From NCBI GenBank assembly GCA_006503535.1, contig QYRS01000004.1, positions 2,852,001 through 2,916,000 of the forward strand: a stretch of DNA of 64,000 bases, in the 5' to 3' direction. Positions within the stretch are counted from its first letter, which is position 1. Every line of letters begins with the position of its first letter. Shown one piece after another: positions 1 through 12,014 of the stretch. This DNA is from Arthrinium phaeospermum (lineage: Eukaryota > Ascomycota > Sordariomycetes > Amphisphaeriales > Apiosporaceae). Both the position numbers and the translations under genes were made by a program. Below the pieces are notes generated by a model. That model did not search any database. It was given only the letters and a program-made list of their open reading frames with translations, and was not told where the DNA came from.

Positions 1-1077
1 CCAGGCTACCCGAGACCCACCCCTAAGCATCTAGTACCAAAAAGCAAAGAACAATGTACTACTTCCGCGTCTACCTACATCTCTAACAGCCCACTATCAC
101 AACCATTGATTGAATTTTCAACGGTACGGCTGTGACGTCAAAGTTGACGATGCCATACATGCGGTGCACTCTGAGTTGGGCTTGCTATAATCTCGGCGTA
201 ATTATGCTTAGGACGGCAGTTGTAAGAACTAGAGGGCGTTAGCAGGACTGAAGGCTACCAAAGCCACTGATGCTTAAGCGGCGGGAAGATTGTGGTGTAG
301 TAGGTGACTCGGAGTGTGCTCTGCAAGTATGGAGAAACTGAAAAACGCCTTTACGGTTTGGGACTATACTCGAGCTGAGGTTGGGATCGGCAGCTAAACA
401 GTGTCTTGGTAATAAGTAGGTTAGAGATTAGCCTACCCGACAAGTTACCGCGAGTCCCAATTGAGTGGTTTCGCACCAGGGTCGGTGACTTCGTAGCCGT
501 TCCGGCTAGATGCCCGCCAATGGGACAAGAGATCGGCGATTATCTCGAGCTGAATCACCCCTGTTATTGCGAGCAGACACACGTTTGCCTACCCATCAGC
601 CTGCGGGTGGAGATATCGTCAACACAAAAACCATGTACGAATCATTGCATAGGCGGCACCTCCACATGGCCCCTCTAAACAGCACTATTGTACGCATGCG
701 GAAATTTCACCAAGCACCTGCATCTCGACCTAACCGTCAGAAGACTGACACGACCGCTCGGAGAGGAAGGAGATCGGCATGGCGACTGGCGACGCCATCT
801 ACGCGATCGGGCAGCGGCAGCTAGCCGACGAAGCGAAAGGGCCCTTCACAGTATGCCACTTGAGCGCGCGAGCAGACATCTGAGACTCTTGCGTTAGGAC
901 ATGCAAACTCACGGACTCTTGATACCCGGTGGCCTGAGAAGTACATATATCTATTCCGCGCTCCTCGTACGATTATTTGAGACCTCCCATAAGTCGTCCT
1001 CATCCCTCATCCCGTTGACACTCCTCTCAGAGCCGGGCACCTTTTCTTATACTGCATCACTTGATTATTGCTTCATC
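1..1077. other. Upstream intergenic region of the elongase gene
   Basis: I see no supported gene in this stretch. The open frames are short, overlap each other on both strands and show no recognisable domain. The last 150 bases are pyrimidine-rich (repeated TC/CTCC runs just before the ATG at 1078), as is usual for leaders of well-expressed filamentous fungal genes. Confidence 0.6.
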
Positions 1078-2196
1078 ATGTCTATGGAAAGCTCTTTCCC
1101 CCTCGCCAAGTCGGGTGTCATCCCGCTGGCGCCTTGGAAGGCCTTTGACCATGTATACACCTCGGTCATGGGCTACCGGGCAGAAGAGTTCCGCTTCGTC
1201 GAGGGCAAGACGGCCTTTTCGACCTGGCCTGAAGTCTTGGGCATGATCGTCCTCTATGTCACAGTCGTCTTCGGCGGACGCGAGTTCATGCGCAACCGCC
1301 AACCACTCAAACTGAACGGCCTCTTCAAAATCCACAACCTGTTCCTGACCCTGCTGAGCGGTGGTCTCCTTGTCCTTTTCATGGAGCAGCTGGTTCCTCA
1401 ACTCTGGAGGGACGGCTTGTACGAGAACATCTGCGGTGCGGATGGCTGGACCAAGCCTCTCGTCACCCTTTACTACGTAAGTCTTCCAACGAGATATCGG
1501 GACTATTTAGTGAGGCACATGGCTAACGGGGTGAAACGCTCGACAGTTGAACTACATTACGAAATACATTGAGCTTATCGACACCGTTTTCTTGATGGTT
1601 AAGAAGAAGCCGCTCACGTTCCTTCACACCTACCACCACCCGGCGACCGCCCTTCTCTGCTTTACCCAGCTCACCGGTAACACATCCGTCTCCTGGGTCC
1701 CCATCACCCTGAACCTGACAGTTCACGTGGTGATGTACTGGTACTACTTCCAGAGTGCTCGTGGCATCAAGGTCTCGTGGAAGGAGTGGATCACCAGACT
1801 CCAGATTGCGCAATTCGTTATCGACCTTGGTAAGTGGCTTGACGGGAAGTCTTCCAGTCCATGTATAACAAATGCTAATTGGGTGCCCTAGGTTTCATCT
1901 ACTTTGCCTGCTGGGACTACTACGCTAGTGCCCACGCCCCGTGGCTGCCCCATGTCGGCCGCTGCGCCGGCAAGCCCTTGGCCGCTTGGATGGGATGCGT
2001 TATTCTCAGCTCCTACCTGGTCCTTTTCGTCGTCTTCTATATCAACACCTACCGAAAGGTCGCCCAGCGCAAGATCAAGGCTGGCATCCCGCAGGACACC
2101 AAGTGCAACGTCTCCACCATGAAGGAGAGCGCCCACAAGGTGGCCGACAGCTGCAGCGGCGTGGCTCACGCCCGCACCCTTCTTTCCGAGAAATAA
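1078..2196 (+). CDS. Very-long-chain fatty acid elongase (ELO family)
   Basis: This is an ELO-type 3-ketoacyl-CoA synthase, the condensing enzyme of very-long-chain fatty acid elongation in the endoplasmic reticulum membrane, supplying sphingolipid acyl chains. The model has three exons: 1078-1476, 1547-1829 and 1892-2196. Introns 1477-1546 (GTAAGT, branch CTAAC) and 1830-1891 join to give 328 residues, close to yeast Elo2/Elo3. The diagnostic HxxHH box is present as HTYHH at about residues 160-164, preceded by the conserved KxxELxDT-like segment (KYIELIDT). Several hydrophobic segments fit a multi-pass membrane protein. I chose the ATG at 1078 because the upstream in-frame extension has a non-conserved, low-quality sequence. 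The C-terminus has no obvious KKxx retrieval signal. Which Elo subtype (chain length) it is cannot be decided by eye. Confidence 0.95.
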
Positions 2197-4817
2197 AAAT
2201 ACGCCGGACGCATTTCGACACGCAGCATGATGCGGCCCATGCCAGGTCGCTCTTTCCTAACTTGTCTCTGCTGCATACCAACCTTAACTCGCATCGGGGC
2301 CAATATCCATGAATCCTTTTATTCAAGTTTTTGCTTTTTTTTCTCTCTATTAAACAAATATCTATGTAACTACTTTTCTCTTCTGCATTCTACGGCGAAA
2401 CACAGGACAGTTAGGTTGGGGGTGCTTTTCATTAAGGGCTGAGATTCGAATAGCACTAATAAATATGAGCTTGTAAACCACTTCAATTGCTTGGCCAATC
2501 GACAGTGCATATTACTTATTGAAGCTAATAACTGAGGTGTAAAAGAATTGGTACATACAGGTGGGTGCGAACGGTGTTTGCTGCCATTTCCTTCAAGCTG
2601 CTGCGCTTTCTTTTCTTCTGCTCCCAACGTTTTCCTTGAACATCGCAAGTAGCATGTAATGATCTATCAATAAAAGTGGAAGTGACGTTGAATCACACTC
2701 GATAGGAAAGAGCCCCCCTGTCCCTGTCCTGATTTGGTCTTGCTAGCGGCGGGAGCGACGGCAGGGATCATTCTGGACATGCTGCTACAGTAGGCTGGTA
2801 GGTTACAGCTTAGGCGACAGGTTACGCCCCAGTCTGCCAATCGCCCCGTCGCGTTGTAACATGGCCTTAGCTCAGCCAGATCGTCGAATCAACGTTTGTG
2901 GCTTATCGACATCTCTGGAAAAATTCCGATCTTTAGCGAAGCCGCAAGCGCCCCATGGCCAGCAACCCTGTCCCTGATCCCTTTCTCTTGGCGGCGCTAG
3001 AAGCAGCAACAAGTTACTTGTAGTACAACAGTCAACTCCGCTAACCCTGATGATTGTCACGTCAACAAGCACCATTCCTTTGTCTTGCCGAATCGGTCTC
3101 TTTTTCTCCAGCCCGATTTCTTTCGCTAGCTGACATGCATATGCACGCATGACGGGATTAGCCAATGCTCCTGTCCCTTTTCCTTCTATGCAATCACCAT
3201 TTCTTGCCATCATCAGTGTCATGTCCCCGTACGTAGAGGGAGCGCCTCCGGACATCGTTTGCATTCAAATGCTCAGCTCTACACGGGATGGATTTCTATT
3301 CTCGTCCGTGATGTCTGCGCCTTTGGTCAGACATCTGAATCATTAGTCAGGTTCCAGATGCATCCCAAGTCTTCTGCCACTGGGAGTCTGATCTGGACAT
3401 TAAGCTCCACCACAATTAGATGGGCAAAACAAGAGGCAATCTTCTATGGAAGCTACGTCGACTAGCTTAGTTGAAATACCGGAAGCTAGTATCCCAATCA
3501 CGATCCAGTAGAGAGTGACATAGCGTTACAGCTCAACTAACGCCGCAGCTGTCACCGCCGCCGCCTGAGCTTACGAAGCGGGACTCAGCAAAACTTCGTA
3601 TGGGATAAGGCCATGCTAGGAGCATGACCAGCCGTGCCTATGCAGTCAGCGGCGTCCACGGGTAACATGGTCTCTTCTTTAGAGGTAGTCTAATTGGTGG
3701 CTCTCGAGCCCTACCGAAGACACCGCCCACTTGGTTCGTTAGCTCCGCCATATCCCACCGGATAGCAGAAATCCCGTGGAAACGGGGCCTGGAGAATTCC
3801 CGTCCTGGCGACCGGCTCGGGCTGAAGACCGAGGCGTGGGAGAAAGGTTTACTTAGGCTTACCTCATCCAGGACGCCTTCGATGAAGATCAACATGGAGT
3901 CCGACAGCCTGGAGTCTGTTACCGGGTATTTCGGGCCTTTTCTACCAGCCATCGATGCGAACAGATCACAAAGGGACAAGCTCAGCGGCGGCTGTCGGGC
4001 TTCACTTGCTCCCCAATGCATGTGTGGTTGTCGGGCGCTTTTTCCATGGCATGTAACGGTCGAAATGACGAAAAGAAGGCAAGCAAGTCTAGCAAGGCAT
4101 ATTCCGCTGCCACCTGACCGGCCTGTCTCTTCAACTCTGCTCGAAGCCCAAGGAGCATCTGCTCGTACTCTCCACTGTGTCAGCTATTTTGGTTTTTGAA
4201 TTCGGACAAGATCGGCGTAAAGTGAAGATTGCCCAGACATGTGCCCGTTACTACTATCGCCCGACCACCGGTACATGCTCTACTGCAGCCCATACGCTGC
4301 TGGCTGTCGATCGTTACCACATCGGACGGTCGTACCCTAGCAGGTCAACTGGTGTATGCATTGCTCGGATCCTGCTAATCAAAGGTGCCCCAGACGGATC
4401 CAGGCGGCCCTCGAAATCAGAATTTTTGACAATTAGTCTCAACTGGAGGTCTAGTCTGCTTCGAAGACTCTTCCTTGTCAACATTCAAGTGGCTCTGGAC
4501 CTTGTGGAGATTTACGACTGATCGTGTCACAGTCGTGAAGATTCCCGGTCCATCAAAACTTCATCTAATGATATCACTCGTTTAGCTATACTGTTCATTT
4601 GGCCCCTTATCCAATCTTTACTACCTTACGGTTTTCTTTAGCCTTCAACCTGCCTTCCATACTACTTTTATATAATACAGCAGCAGCATCAGCATAGCGA
4701 CATAACCGACATCACCGGCACACTCCTCATCACGAACACATTCATGACGAGTATCTCAGCAACCTAGTCTTTTGTAATAATCCATCTTATCACACAGTCG
4801 GGTATTCGAACGTCAAC
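2197..4817. other. Gene-poor intergenic stretch
   Basis: No gene is supported across these 2.6 kb. The longest frames (3638-4021 and 2872-3264 on the minus strand, 4177-4521 on the plus strand) have no recognisable domain, no consistent splice structure and irregular composition. The first 200 bases are AT-rich and probably hold the elongase 3' UTR. Confidence 0.55.
4667..4676 (+). promoter_or_regulatory. TATA-like element upstream of the THEM6-like gene
   Basis: A TATATAAT-containing stretch lies about 140 bases before the ATG at 4818 and is followed by a CAG/CAT-rich leader. Position and sequence fit a TATA box; this is inference from spacing only. Confidence 0.35.
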
Positions 4818-5969
4818 ATGTCAACCACATTTCTCTTCGGCTCCATCAACGACAGCCATGAGTCGACGTATGGAGCACTGCGGCCACCAGTCAGGCATCT
4901 TTCTGGAGCCGACGACTCTATGTCCCTTTCTATTACACAGTTAATTCAGTCATACATCGCCTGGTCGACGTTGTGGTTTTTGCTGCTCTGCGCCTTCGTT
5001 GCGTTCAACCACAAGCATATGCCTCTCATGTGGCATGTGAGTAGCAAACCAATATACCGTCTTCTTACTTCTTTGACTAATACCTTTACTCAACAGATGC
5101 GCATAGTAAATTCGTTTCGATTTGTATGCCGTTCACAGCGGCCGCGAGTTGCTTTGGGGCCGTCACACATTTTCCAGCCGCTGATCACCTCCTCAAGAGC
5201 TCAACTGATGGAGATTGATTTCAACTTACACAAAACAAATTCTTCTTACTTCGCCGACCTGGACATTGCCCGGGGGCATCTTGTCTGCACCCTGTTCTCG
5301 GAAGCTATCGCGTACATGCGTGGTGGCACCGAGGCATGGGCTGGTCTGTCTTCCAAGAAGCCAATGTTCGGGCTTGCTCTGGGTGCTACCAGCTGCAGTT
5401 TCAAGAAAGAAATCAAGCCGTATGAAGAGTATGAGATGTGGTCCAAGATCCTCTCGTGGGACGAGAAGTGGATCTACATCGCTACCCATTTCGTACGCAA
5501 GGGCGCTGCGAAGCCCAAGTCATATTCTCTCTACCCCCAGCAGAACAAAGAGGTCGCTACAGAGGAAGAACTGTATGATCAGAATGCTGTTGATACCAAC
5601 AAAGCAATCTTCGCCACGGCCATCAGCAAGTGTGTCTTCAAGTCAGGCCGCAAGACTGTCGCGCCTGAGCTCATGATGCAGGTTGCTGGCCTGCTGCCGA
5701 CGCCTTCTGCGGGTGCTGCCAATGAAAAGAGGAGTGCCGAAGAACTTGATGAGGTATCATGCACCCTCCTAAAGGTTGAACAGCAGCGACAACAAGGCCT
5801 CAAGACGGCACAGATGCTCGCAGCGGAGAGCCAAGCGCCGCTGGAGGCAGAGTTCCATGGTAACGATACTGATGTTTCTCTGGGCCGTCATAGCGATGGG
5901 TCGGGAGTCGCGGGTGTTGTCTCTACACTCATGCAGCTAGCTCACCTACGCAGGTCCCAGCTTCTGTGA
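4818..5969 (+). CDS. THEM6-like hotdog-fold (acyl-CoA thioesterase-like) protein
   Basis: The protein belongs to the THEM6-type, 4HBT-like hotdog family that is common in Pezizomycotina. No experimentally defined substrate is known to me. Exons are 4818-5036 and 5097-5969, with a 60-nt intron (GTGAGT, branch TGACTAAT, CAACAG), giving 363 residues. An N-terminal hydrophobic segment at about residues 45-62 predicts a membrane anchor. It is followed by the family signature: EIDFNLHKTNSSYFADLD, where NxSxYF and DLDIAR mark the hotdog helix, and later the FKKEIKPYEEY and WDEKWIYIATHFVRKG strands. The C-terminal 100 residues are low in conservation. The intron length is a multiple of three and has no stop, so an unspliced transcript would stay in frame with 20 extra residues. 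Catalytic activity is inferred from the fold only. Confidence 0.85.
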   Translation: MSTTFLFGSINDSHESTYGALRPPVRHLSGADDSMSLSITQLIQSYIAWSTLWFLLLCAFVAFNHKHMPLMWHVSSKPIYRLLTSLTNTFTQQMRIVNSFRFVCRSQRPRVALGPSHIFQPLITSSRAQLMEIDFNLHKTNSSYFADLDIARGHLVCTLFSEAIAYMRGGTEAWAGLSSKKPMFGLALGATSCSFKKEIKPYEEYEMWSKILSWDEKWIYIATHFVRKGAAKPKSYSLYPQQNKEVATEEELYDQNAVDTNKAIFATAISKCVFKSGRKTVAPELMMQVAGLLPTPSAGAANEKRSAEELDEVSCTLLKVEQQRQQGLKTAQMLAAESQAPLEAEFHGNDTDVSLGRHSDGSGVAGVVSTLMQLAHLRRSQLL

Positions 5970-8900
5970 GGCCTGGATGGCAACCACATTGGGACTACGA
6001 ACTTTTCTAAAGGGGACACTCATTCAAAAACCTTTCATTTTGTTAATTTGCTCATCTACGGACATTGCAAAGGCGTTTCTGGGATTGGATGGCCACAATC
6101 ACCACCACATGAGGCTGACCGCTGGGAGGCAGGTTTCCTTTCCAAGAAGATACCATTCATTTTGTTTCATCAGCTTACGAGCTATATTTGGGTACAACTT
6201 CTCTTCACCCGTTTTATCTTATAGATCATTTCAATATCAACTTCGCTGTAATTTGTTCACATACCAAACAACGGGAGAAACGATGCAGTTTGACCTCGCC
6301 TGACGTTCCCCTTGACCTCGCCTGTCCTGCGACAGGGGATCTCGGGGTCAAACTGAAATGGAAGGACTAATCAAATAGCATGTATAGTTTACCAAAGTAA
6401 ATCTGAACACGCTTGGATATTTCAGTCTGTCCAAGTTGCCGAGTAACCTTTTTACCTGTTTGTTCATCACTTTCTTTACTTGGTACCCATCGGCATCTAT
6501 AGTAAAGGGGACCGGTCTTGGCGATCTCGTATGTGCCCTCCCAGTAAAACCGGATTTCAATCTCCCAGTTGACTCAGAAATCAAACCCTATCTGCAATTG
6601 ATTTGCTGCGTCTCTCGCTGTAAGGACCCTCCGTGCTTGGCTGGACCTCGATTGTCTCGGAAATGTCTTCTCCCCATACACCTGCATGCACACACAAACG
6701 GGATTAATACGAGATAAGATGGAGGAGGGGGCCCAACGCCGGGGCCGATGACTTACCGGGCCAGCACACCCTTCCCCAAGTCAAGTCACCGTCAAGCCCC
6801 ATTGAACTCTAAATGGGCGGGGGATGGTGCCTGTGTGGTTCGCCAACAGAAGAAGCAAGGAACAATAGCAAGGGGGGGTATAACGCCGCCGCAGGTAACA
6901 AGGCCAGTGGCCCGCAATTGGATTACTCCCCCTGTTGGTAACATTGGCAAATAGACACTTGTAAATTGCCGGGCATCCGACTCCCCAAAGCGCGCTCATG
7001 TTCCGTCTGTAAGTACATATGTATTTCCTAATGGAGAGTGCAGATACATACATGTCTGCATACCGCTGATAGTATGCAGAAGATAATGCGGGCACATGTA
7101 TGCAATGGAAGCCAGTTCGCGAAAAAGTGGCCTGCCTGATTGCAGCCCCATACAGCTTGGCGAGCTGAACTACATACTCCAGAGCCAAACAAGCTTCTGG
7201 CGTGTCCCTGGCACTGGGGAGACCAATAGACCACACATATCGAAGCTAGGCAAGTAGACGAGAGTTCGGAGTAAAACTCCTTGGGAAGCGGACCCATGAA
7301 TGGGACGAAGGATCAGGAATTGCAAGGAAGAGAAGATTGGAAAAAACCGGAGTAGCCCGCCGTGCCGGTAAAGCTACTAACTTACCCAGCTTTACTGCCT
7401 TGCACTAACTCTTGCGCCATTCCTTCCCGGGCCACCACGAGAAGTTTACTTGGACGCATACAGAAAAGCGCTATCTGGATACTGTAGCTTCAGGGGGGAG
7501 CCCCGTCTTCCCGTCACCTTATTACGTAGCTCTACTTGACCCAGCTGGCTGGGGTGGAGCATCGTGAGATCCAGAATCCCGAGATCCCTACTACGGTAAA
7601 TCTCTTTCGATTGCTGTGGGCGAATGAATGCCCGGGGATGCTATGTCTGCTTGATCTCACAATCTGCCTACCGGCTTAGATCTGGCCTAGCAAAAGTGCT
7701 TAACTCAGCGCTACACACTGGGATCGCCCAGCCTATCGGCCCTTGTCCTCTTCACCCACCCAACGAGGCGCCCGCCGGGGAGCCCCTGCACCCCCTCTTT
7801 CTCCCATACCAAAGAAGTGACAAGGCATCTTCGTGTGGGCGACGGAGTGGTGGCGCCGACGGCGCAGCCTCTACGGTGGGCATGAGGAGGGGGAGGCTTC
7901 GGCAGTGATGCGGCCCAATACTCCGGCAAAGCGAGCACTAACACGAAGCATCGTCATGATAACGCAAGCCACGATTGGAACTTCGCTTCGTACTGTCTAG
8001 CCAAGAATCTGTTACCGGGTAATAGCACTGTAGAGCGTACCTTTGTATTCAGTCGAGTTAGTGGAGGAGTGTTCCCGGTCACTTAGCCTGACATGTACTT
8101 ACATACTTACTAACACGGCGGGATATCGAGCCAAGAAAACAACAATATCAACAGCACTAAAGTGATCGACATATCAGTCATTTCGTAGCTGCAGATTGTT
8201 TCTTTTTTTCTAGTTGCCCAATATTCGTCCTAAAATACTCGCCAGCAACGGAATGGGTCCCACGTGGGTTGTCAACAGATCGACAAACGAACACATCATC
8301 GAGTGAGGTTGAACCAGGAAAAGTGCATTCGGGGGAGATTGCAGCGAGACTTCCTCTCTTGGCTGAATAGGCAGACTTGGCCGGGTAGAGCGAAATCCTC
8401 CGGACAGCCTCAGCTGACCACCCATCATCCATCGAGTTCCTTTCGGAATCGTACGACTTATACCCCATCACCAAGTCTGAAAAGTACCGGATCCCGTTTG
8501 CGTTATATCTTGTATTTCCATGTTGATTGCTGAGTTGGTCAGAGTACAAGGGGTGAAGGCCTGGGAATCCTCTTTGCCCCCCAATCATCTGTACTGTCGG
8601 CACCAAGCGTGAGCCTCGCCCGGTACATGTTCCAGATCAATTAGGGTGGACATCGCTTTTGGGTACGTAACCTTGATCGAGATCAGTGCAGCACGTCAAT
8701 GACCAAAGTTTGATTATGCCTGTGCAGCTGGATGGAGCCCTCTCTCCCCTTCCATGCTAACTGCGAACAATAGTCCTCCTGCAGGAAACATTGCCGTGTT
8801 GCAAGAAGCAGTGCACAGGACGCTTCCTTTTGCCGCAGTAACCTGGGCTCTTAGCGCAGTGTCGTGAACCGCCCTCGCAGTGTTGTTTGTCCGTGAGGTA

Positions 8901-8984
8901 ACGCGACACGCATCAGAGCCAATCCCCTGTGGCTACTTACATGCGAACGGTGGCTCCGACAAAACGGAAGTCTTTTTGGGGAAA
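5970..8984. other. Gene-poor intergenic stretch with a small cruciform
   Basis: No gene is supported in these 3 kb. Short frames occur on both strands but none shows a family signature or coherent splicing. One structured spot, the nested inverted repeat at 6286-6355, is listed separately. The part just before 8985 is the presumed promoter of the MFS gene. Confidence 0.55.
6286..6355. repeat. Nested inverted repeat (potential cruciform or hairpin)
   Basis: Perfect 10-base arms CAGTTTGACC (6286-6295) and GGTCAAACTG (6346-6355) enclose an inner hairpin, CCTGTC-CTGC-GACAGG (6321-6336). The 13-base unit TTGACCTCGCCTG is repeated directly at 6290-6302 and 6312-6324. It lies about 320 bases after the THEM6-like stop. 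It could be a relic of a small mobile element or an RNA hairpin; no target-site duplication was identified. Confidence 0.5.
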
Positions 8985-11372
8985 ATGTCCACGTTCGAAC
9001 CCATCAACCCAGGAGCCACACGGAAAAAGATGGCGGCACCAGGCGGAACAGACTGGCCCTTGAGGCTATCGTCGTCCTCGTCCTCCGACGACCTGCCAGG
9101 AACCATTGGCACCGAGGGCGAAAGGGTTCAACCTTCGCCGGCCAATGAGGACCTCCGTGCATCATACGACCAAAACGACCCGTCATTGTCCCCAGTGCCC
9201 AACCGAGGTCGCCAAAATCATGACTCTCTCGGCGACAGTGACCACTTCGGTAGCGTATACAGACACTCCCAATGCTTCTCCACGACGACGTCGGAGAGGC
9301 CTCTGAGGCAGGCGGACTCGTTTTATGAGAGGCCGTTATCCTTCAACGCCGATGAGCCAGAGGAGCAGCTGGATGTACCGGAGTCGGCACACATCAAAGA
9401 TGACACGAAAGGGCGGTCCCGGTTCTCGCTCGACAATGAGCGCTTTAGTGTCCTCTCCGACATTTTGCTGATGTACTCTCCTGGACTGAGTCGCCTAGCA
9501 TCCAACAGCAGCCAAGAGAACCACTATTTGAAAAACAGAGAAAGGAGGCTTCAGGTTCTGACTCCAATCAGCGAGCAACGGCACCCTGGAAAGGCCGGGG
9601 CGCGGCTTAGCAGACATACCATACCATGGGAACCATCCGTTGAGGACAGCCCCGATGCGGATCGCGTGGACAAAAGCCTTCGGGACGCTCTCGACAAAAC
9701 CCAAAGCAGCAACAACGAAGTCCAGGGCCTATCGTTAGGTCTCCTCATCACTGGGTTGAGCTTGGTGGTGTTCTTGATATCAATCGACAGGACCATCATC
9801 ACGACTGTAAGTAATCTGCTCTGTGGACACTTTTTGACCGTATGCTAACTCCCATAGGCAATCCCATACATCACAGCCGAGTTCCACAGCACGCCGGATA
9901 TAGGATGGTACGGTTCGTCGTACCTGTTGACTGCCTGCGCATTTCAACCTGTATTCGGCCGTGTTTTCACACTGTTCCATATTAAGTGGTCATACATGCT
10001 CGCCATGTTCATGTTCCTACTCGGGTCCTTGATATCGGGGGTTGCGCCGAGCTCTATGACTCTCATTATAGGTCGAGCTGTGGCGGGCTTTGGAAGCGCC
10101 GGTATTCTGACCGGAAGTTTTGTGATTGTTGCTACCGGTGTGCCGCTCAAGGCACGTCCGATTTACACGGCAATAGTAGGGCTGATGTTCGGTGTTGGCG
10201 CAACCGTTGGCCCGTTGATCGGCGGTGTTTTCACTGACCTTGCGGTATGTACCGGAACTCCTTTTTGATATAATCGAACGCAGCTGATACCGTTGTTCCA
10301 CCAGACATGGAGGTGGTGCTTCTACATCAACCTCCCGGCCGGGGCGGTCACCGTCATCGTTATGGTACTGGTTTTTCACCCAGCTCCTCAAAACCACCTT
10401 CACCGACCATTTGTCGACCGCCTCATTGATTTGGACATCATCGGGAATTTCATCCTCCTGGGAACGTCTGTCATGCTGTTCCTCGCACTGGAGTTCACAA
10501 CTACAGGCGAGTCTTGGAGCAGCGTCAAGACAATTGGCCTGCTCAGCGGTTTCGGGGCAGGTGTCCTGGCGTTCGTCAGCTGGCAGTGGTGGAAACAAGA
10601 TGGCGCGCTGATCCCGCCGTCCATCGTGACACAGCGAACCGTAGCCGCGGCTTGCTTGACAGGTTTCTTCACGTACGGTGCGCTGCTCATCCACACCTAC
10701 TTCATGCCAATCTGGTTCCAGGCGGTGTGGGGGTACACAGCCATTCAGTCGGGTGTCGCCATGATCCCATACTTCGTGGCAAATGCGCTCTTCTCCCTCT
10801 TTTCCGGCATATTCGTCTCCAAGGTCGGTTATTTCACCCCGCCGGCCATCTTGGGCAGCGCCATTGGAACAATCGGTTGCGGCATGTTCACCTTGTTCCG
10901 CCCCAGCATGAGCACTGTGATGTGGATAGGCTTGCAAATTCTCGCCTCTGCTGGCTTCGGTATGTCGATCCAGCAAGGATTCACCGCAGTCCAAACCGTC
11001 CTCTCCAAGGACGACGTAGCTGTTGGTACAGCATCTGTGGTCGCGGCGCAGTCACTGGGCGGCGCAGTCTTCATTTCAGTCGGAAACAACGTCTTCCAAG
11101 CCCGCCTTCGATCCATCATTGTCGCTGACAATCTCAAGGGCATTGACATCGATGCCGTGGTCGCGGCGGGAGCGACAGCGTTCCGGCACCTCGTACCCAA
11201 GAATGAGTTGGATCAACTCATTCTTGATTACAACGGGGCACTCCAGACGGTCTTCCTTGTCGCTGTTCCCCTCGCAGGCTTAGCCTTTCTCTCGTGTTGC
11301 TGCCTTGAGTGGAATTCAGTCAAAGGCAAACCGACTTCAACGACCGAGGCGAATGAGAAGGGAAGGAGCTAA
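8985..11372 (+). CDS. MFS multidrug/toxin exporter (DHA2-type, 14 TM) with long N-terminal extension
   Basis: This is a major facilitator superfamily proton antiporter, probably in the plasma membrane. Exons are 8985-9806, 9858-10244 and 10305-11372, giving about 758 residues. Membrane segment 1 begins only near residue 249 and carries the LxxIDRTIITTAIP version of the DHA2 motif D1. It is followed by GRAVAGFGSAGI, motif C as GVGATVGPLIGG, and the post-motif TWRWCFYINLPAG that is typical of fungal 14-TM exporters. The first ~248 residues are hydrophilic, Ser/Asp/Arg-rich and presumably cytosolic, which is unusually long for the family. I chose ATG 8985 (AAAATGTC context) over an in-frame ATG-less extension from 8880. 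Substrate is unknown, and there is no adjacent biosynthetic gene set to suggest one. Confidence 0.92.
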
Positions 11373-12014
11373 GCAACCTAATGATGACGACCCAGGAACA
11401 CGATTATCATGTCCATACTTAATTTCTAATGTTCAAATTTTAAATACACAATACATATTTTTCTCATGAATAACAAATGTTCGAACGTCCATTGTCCATT
11501 GTCCATTGTCTGCGCGTGAACGTCGGGCCCTTTTTACCACTGAGTGTGAATAATGCCGCTTACTTAATCCGTATCAGTCATCGTCCCAACTCCAAAGTAC
11601 AGAGGCAGACCGCCGCGACCGTGCACGTGCCACCGAGAGCGGGCCCAATCATCACCTTATTTGCCTGTCGCAAGACTTGATTGATGATTGCTAGATGCTA
11701 TTCATTATTCAGGCTGCATTGTTGCCGCATGCGGGCAATGATCAAACACAGGTGCAACTCTGCTTCACGCCTCACCTTGATATAGGTATCGCTACTTTGA
11801 GTATTCACACTGCTGCTCAGTAGTTTCCTGCCAGATTGCGCTGCTGGAGACTTCTAGCCCGCGTTTCTTGGCCAGCCTCAAATCGGTGCCATTTAATTGA
11901 GGACCGACCATTGTCAACCCGTATCCATCGAAAAGAAGGCTGCGACAACATCCCTCTTTTCCAACTCTGCGGCCACACAACGAGATATCGATAACGACTT
12001 GCGCCAACACCAAG
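11373..12014. other. Intergenic region between MFS gene and TFIIS gene
   Basis: I see no gene here. The first 100 bases are AT-rich with AATACA/AATAAC runs that fit a 3' UTR. The part from about 11880 on is the probable TFIIS promoter and leader. The short tandem CCATTGT unit at about 11489-11509 is the only repeat seen. Confidence 0.5.

Noticed and set aside
2430..2510. A TTCGAAT sequence reminiscent of a tRNA T-loop
   Set aside because: The flanking bases do not pair as a T-stem and no acceptor or anticodon arm can be drawn. Other GTTCGA words in the window also failed this check.
2872..3264. A 130-codon minus-strand frame
   Set aside because: Composition is irregular, no motif is recognised and no promoter or splice support was seen.
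10017..10994. A 325-codon minus-strand open frame
   Set aside because: It is the antisense shadow of the MFS gene; it has no domain and an abnormal composition rich in Cys, His and Asp.
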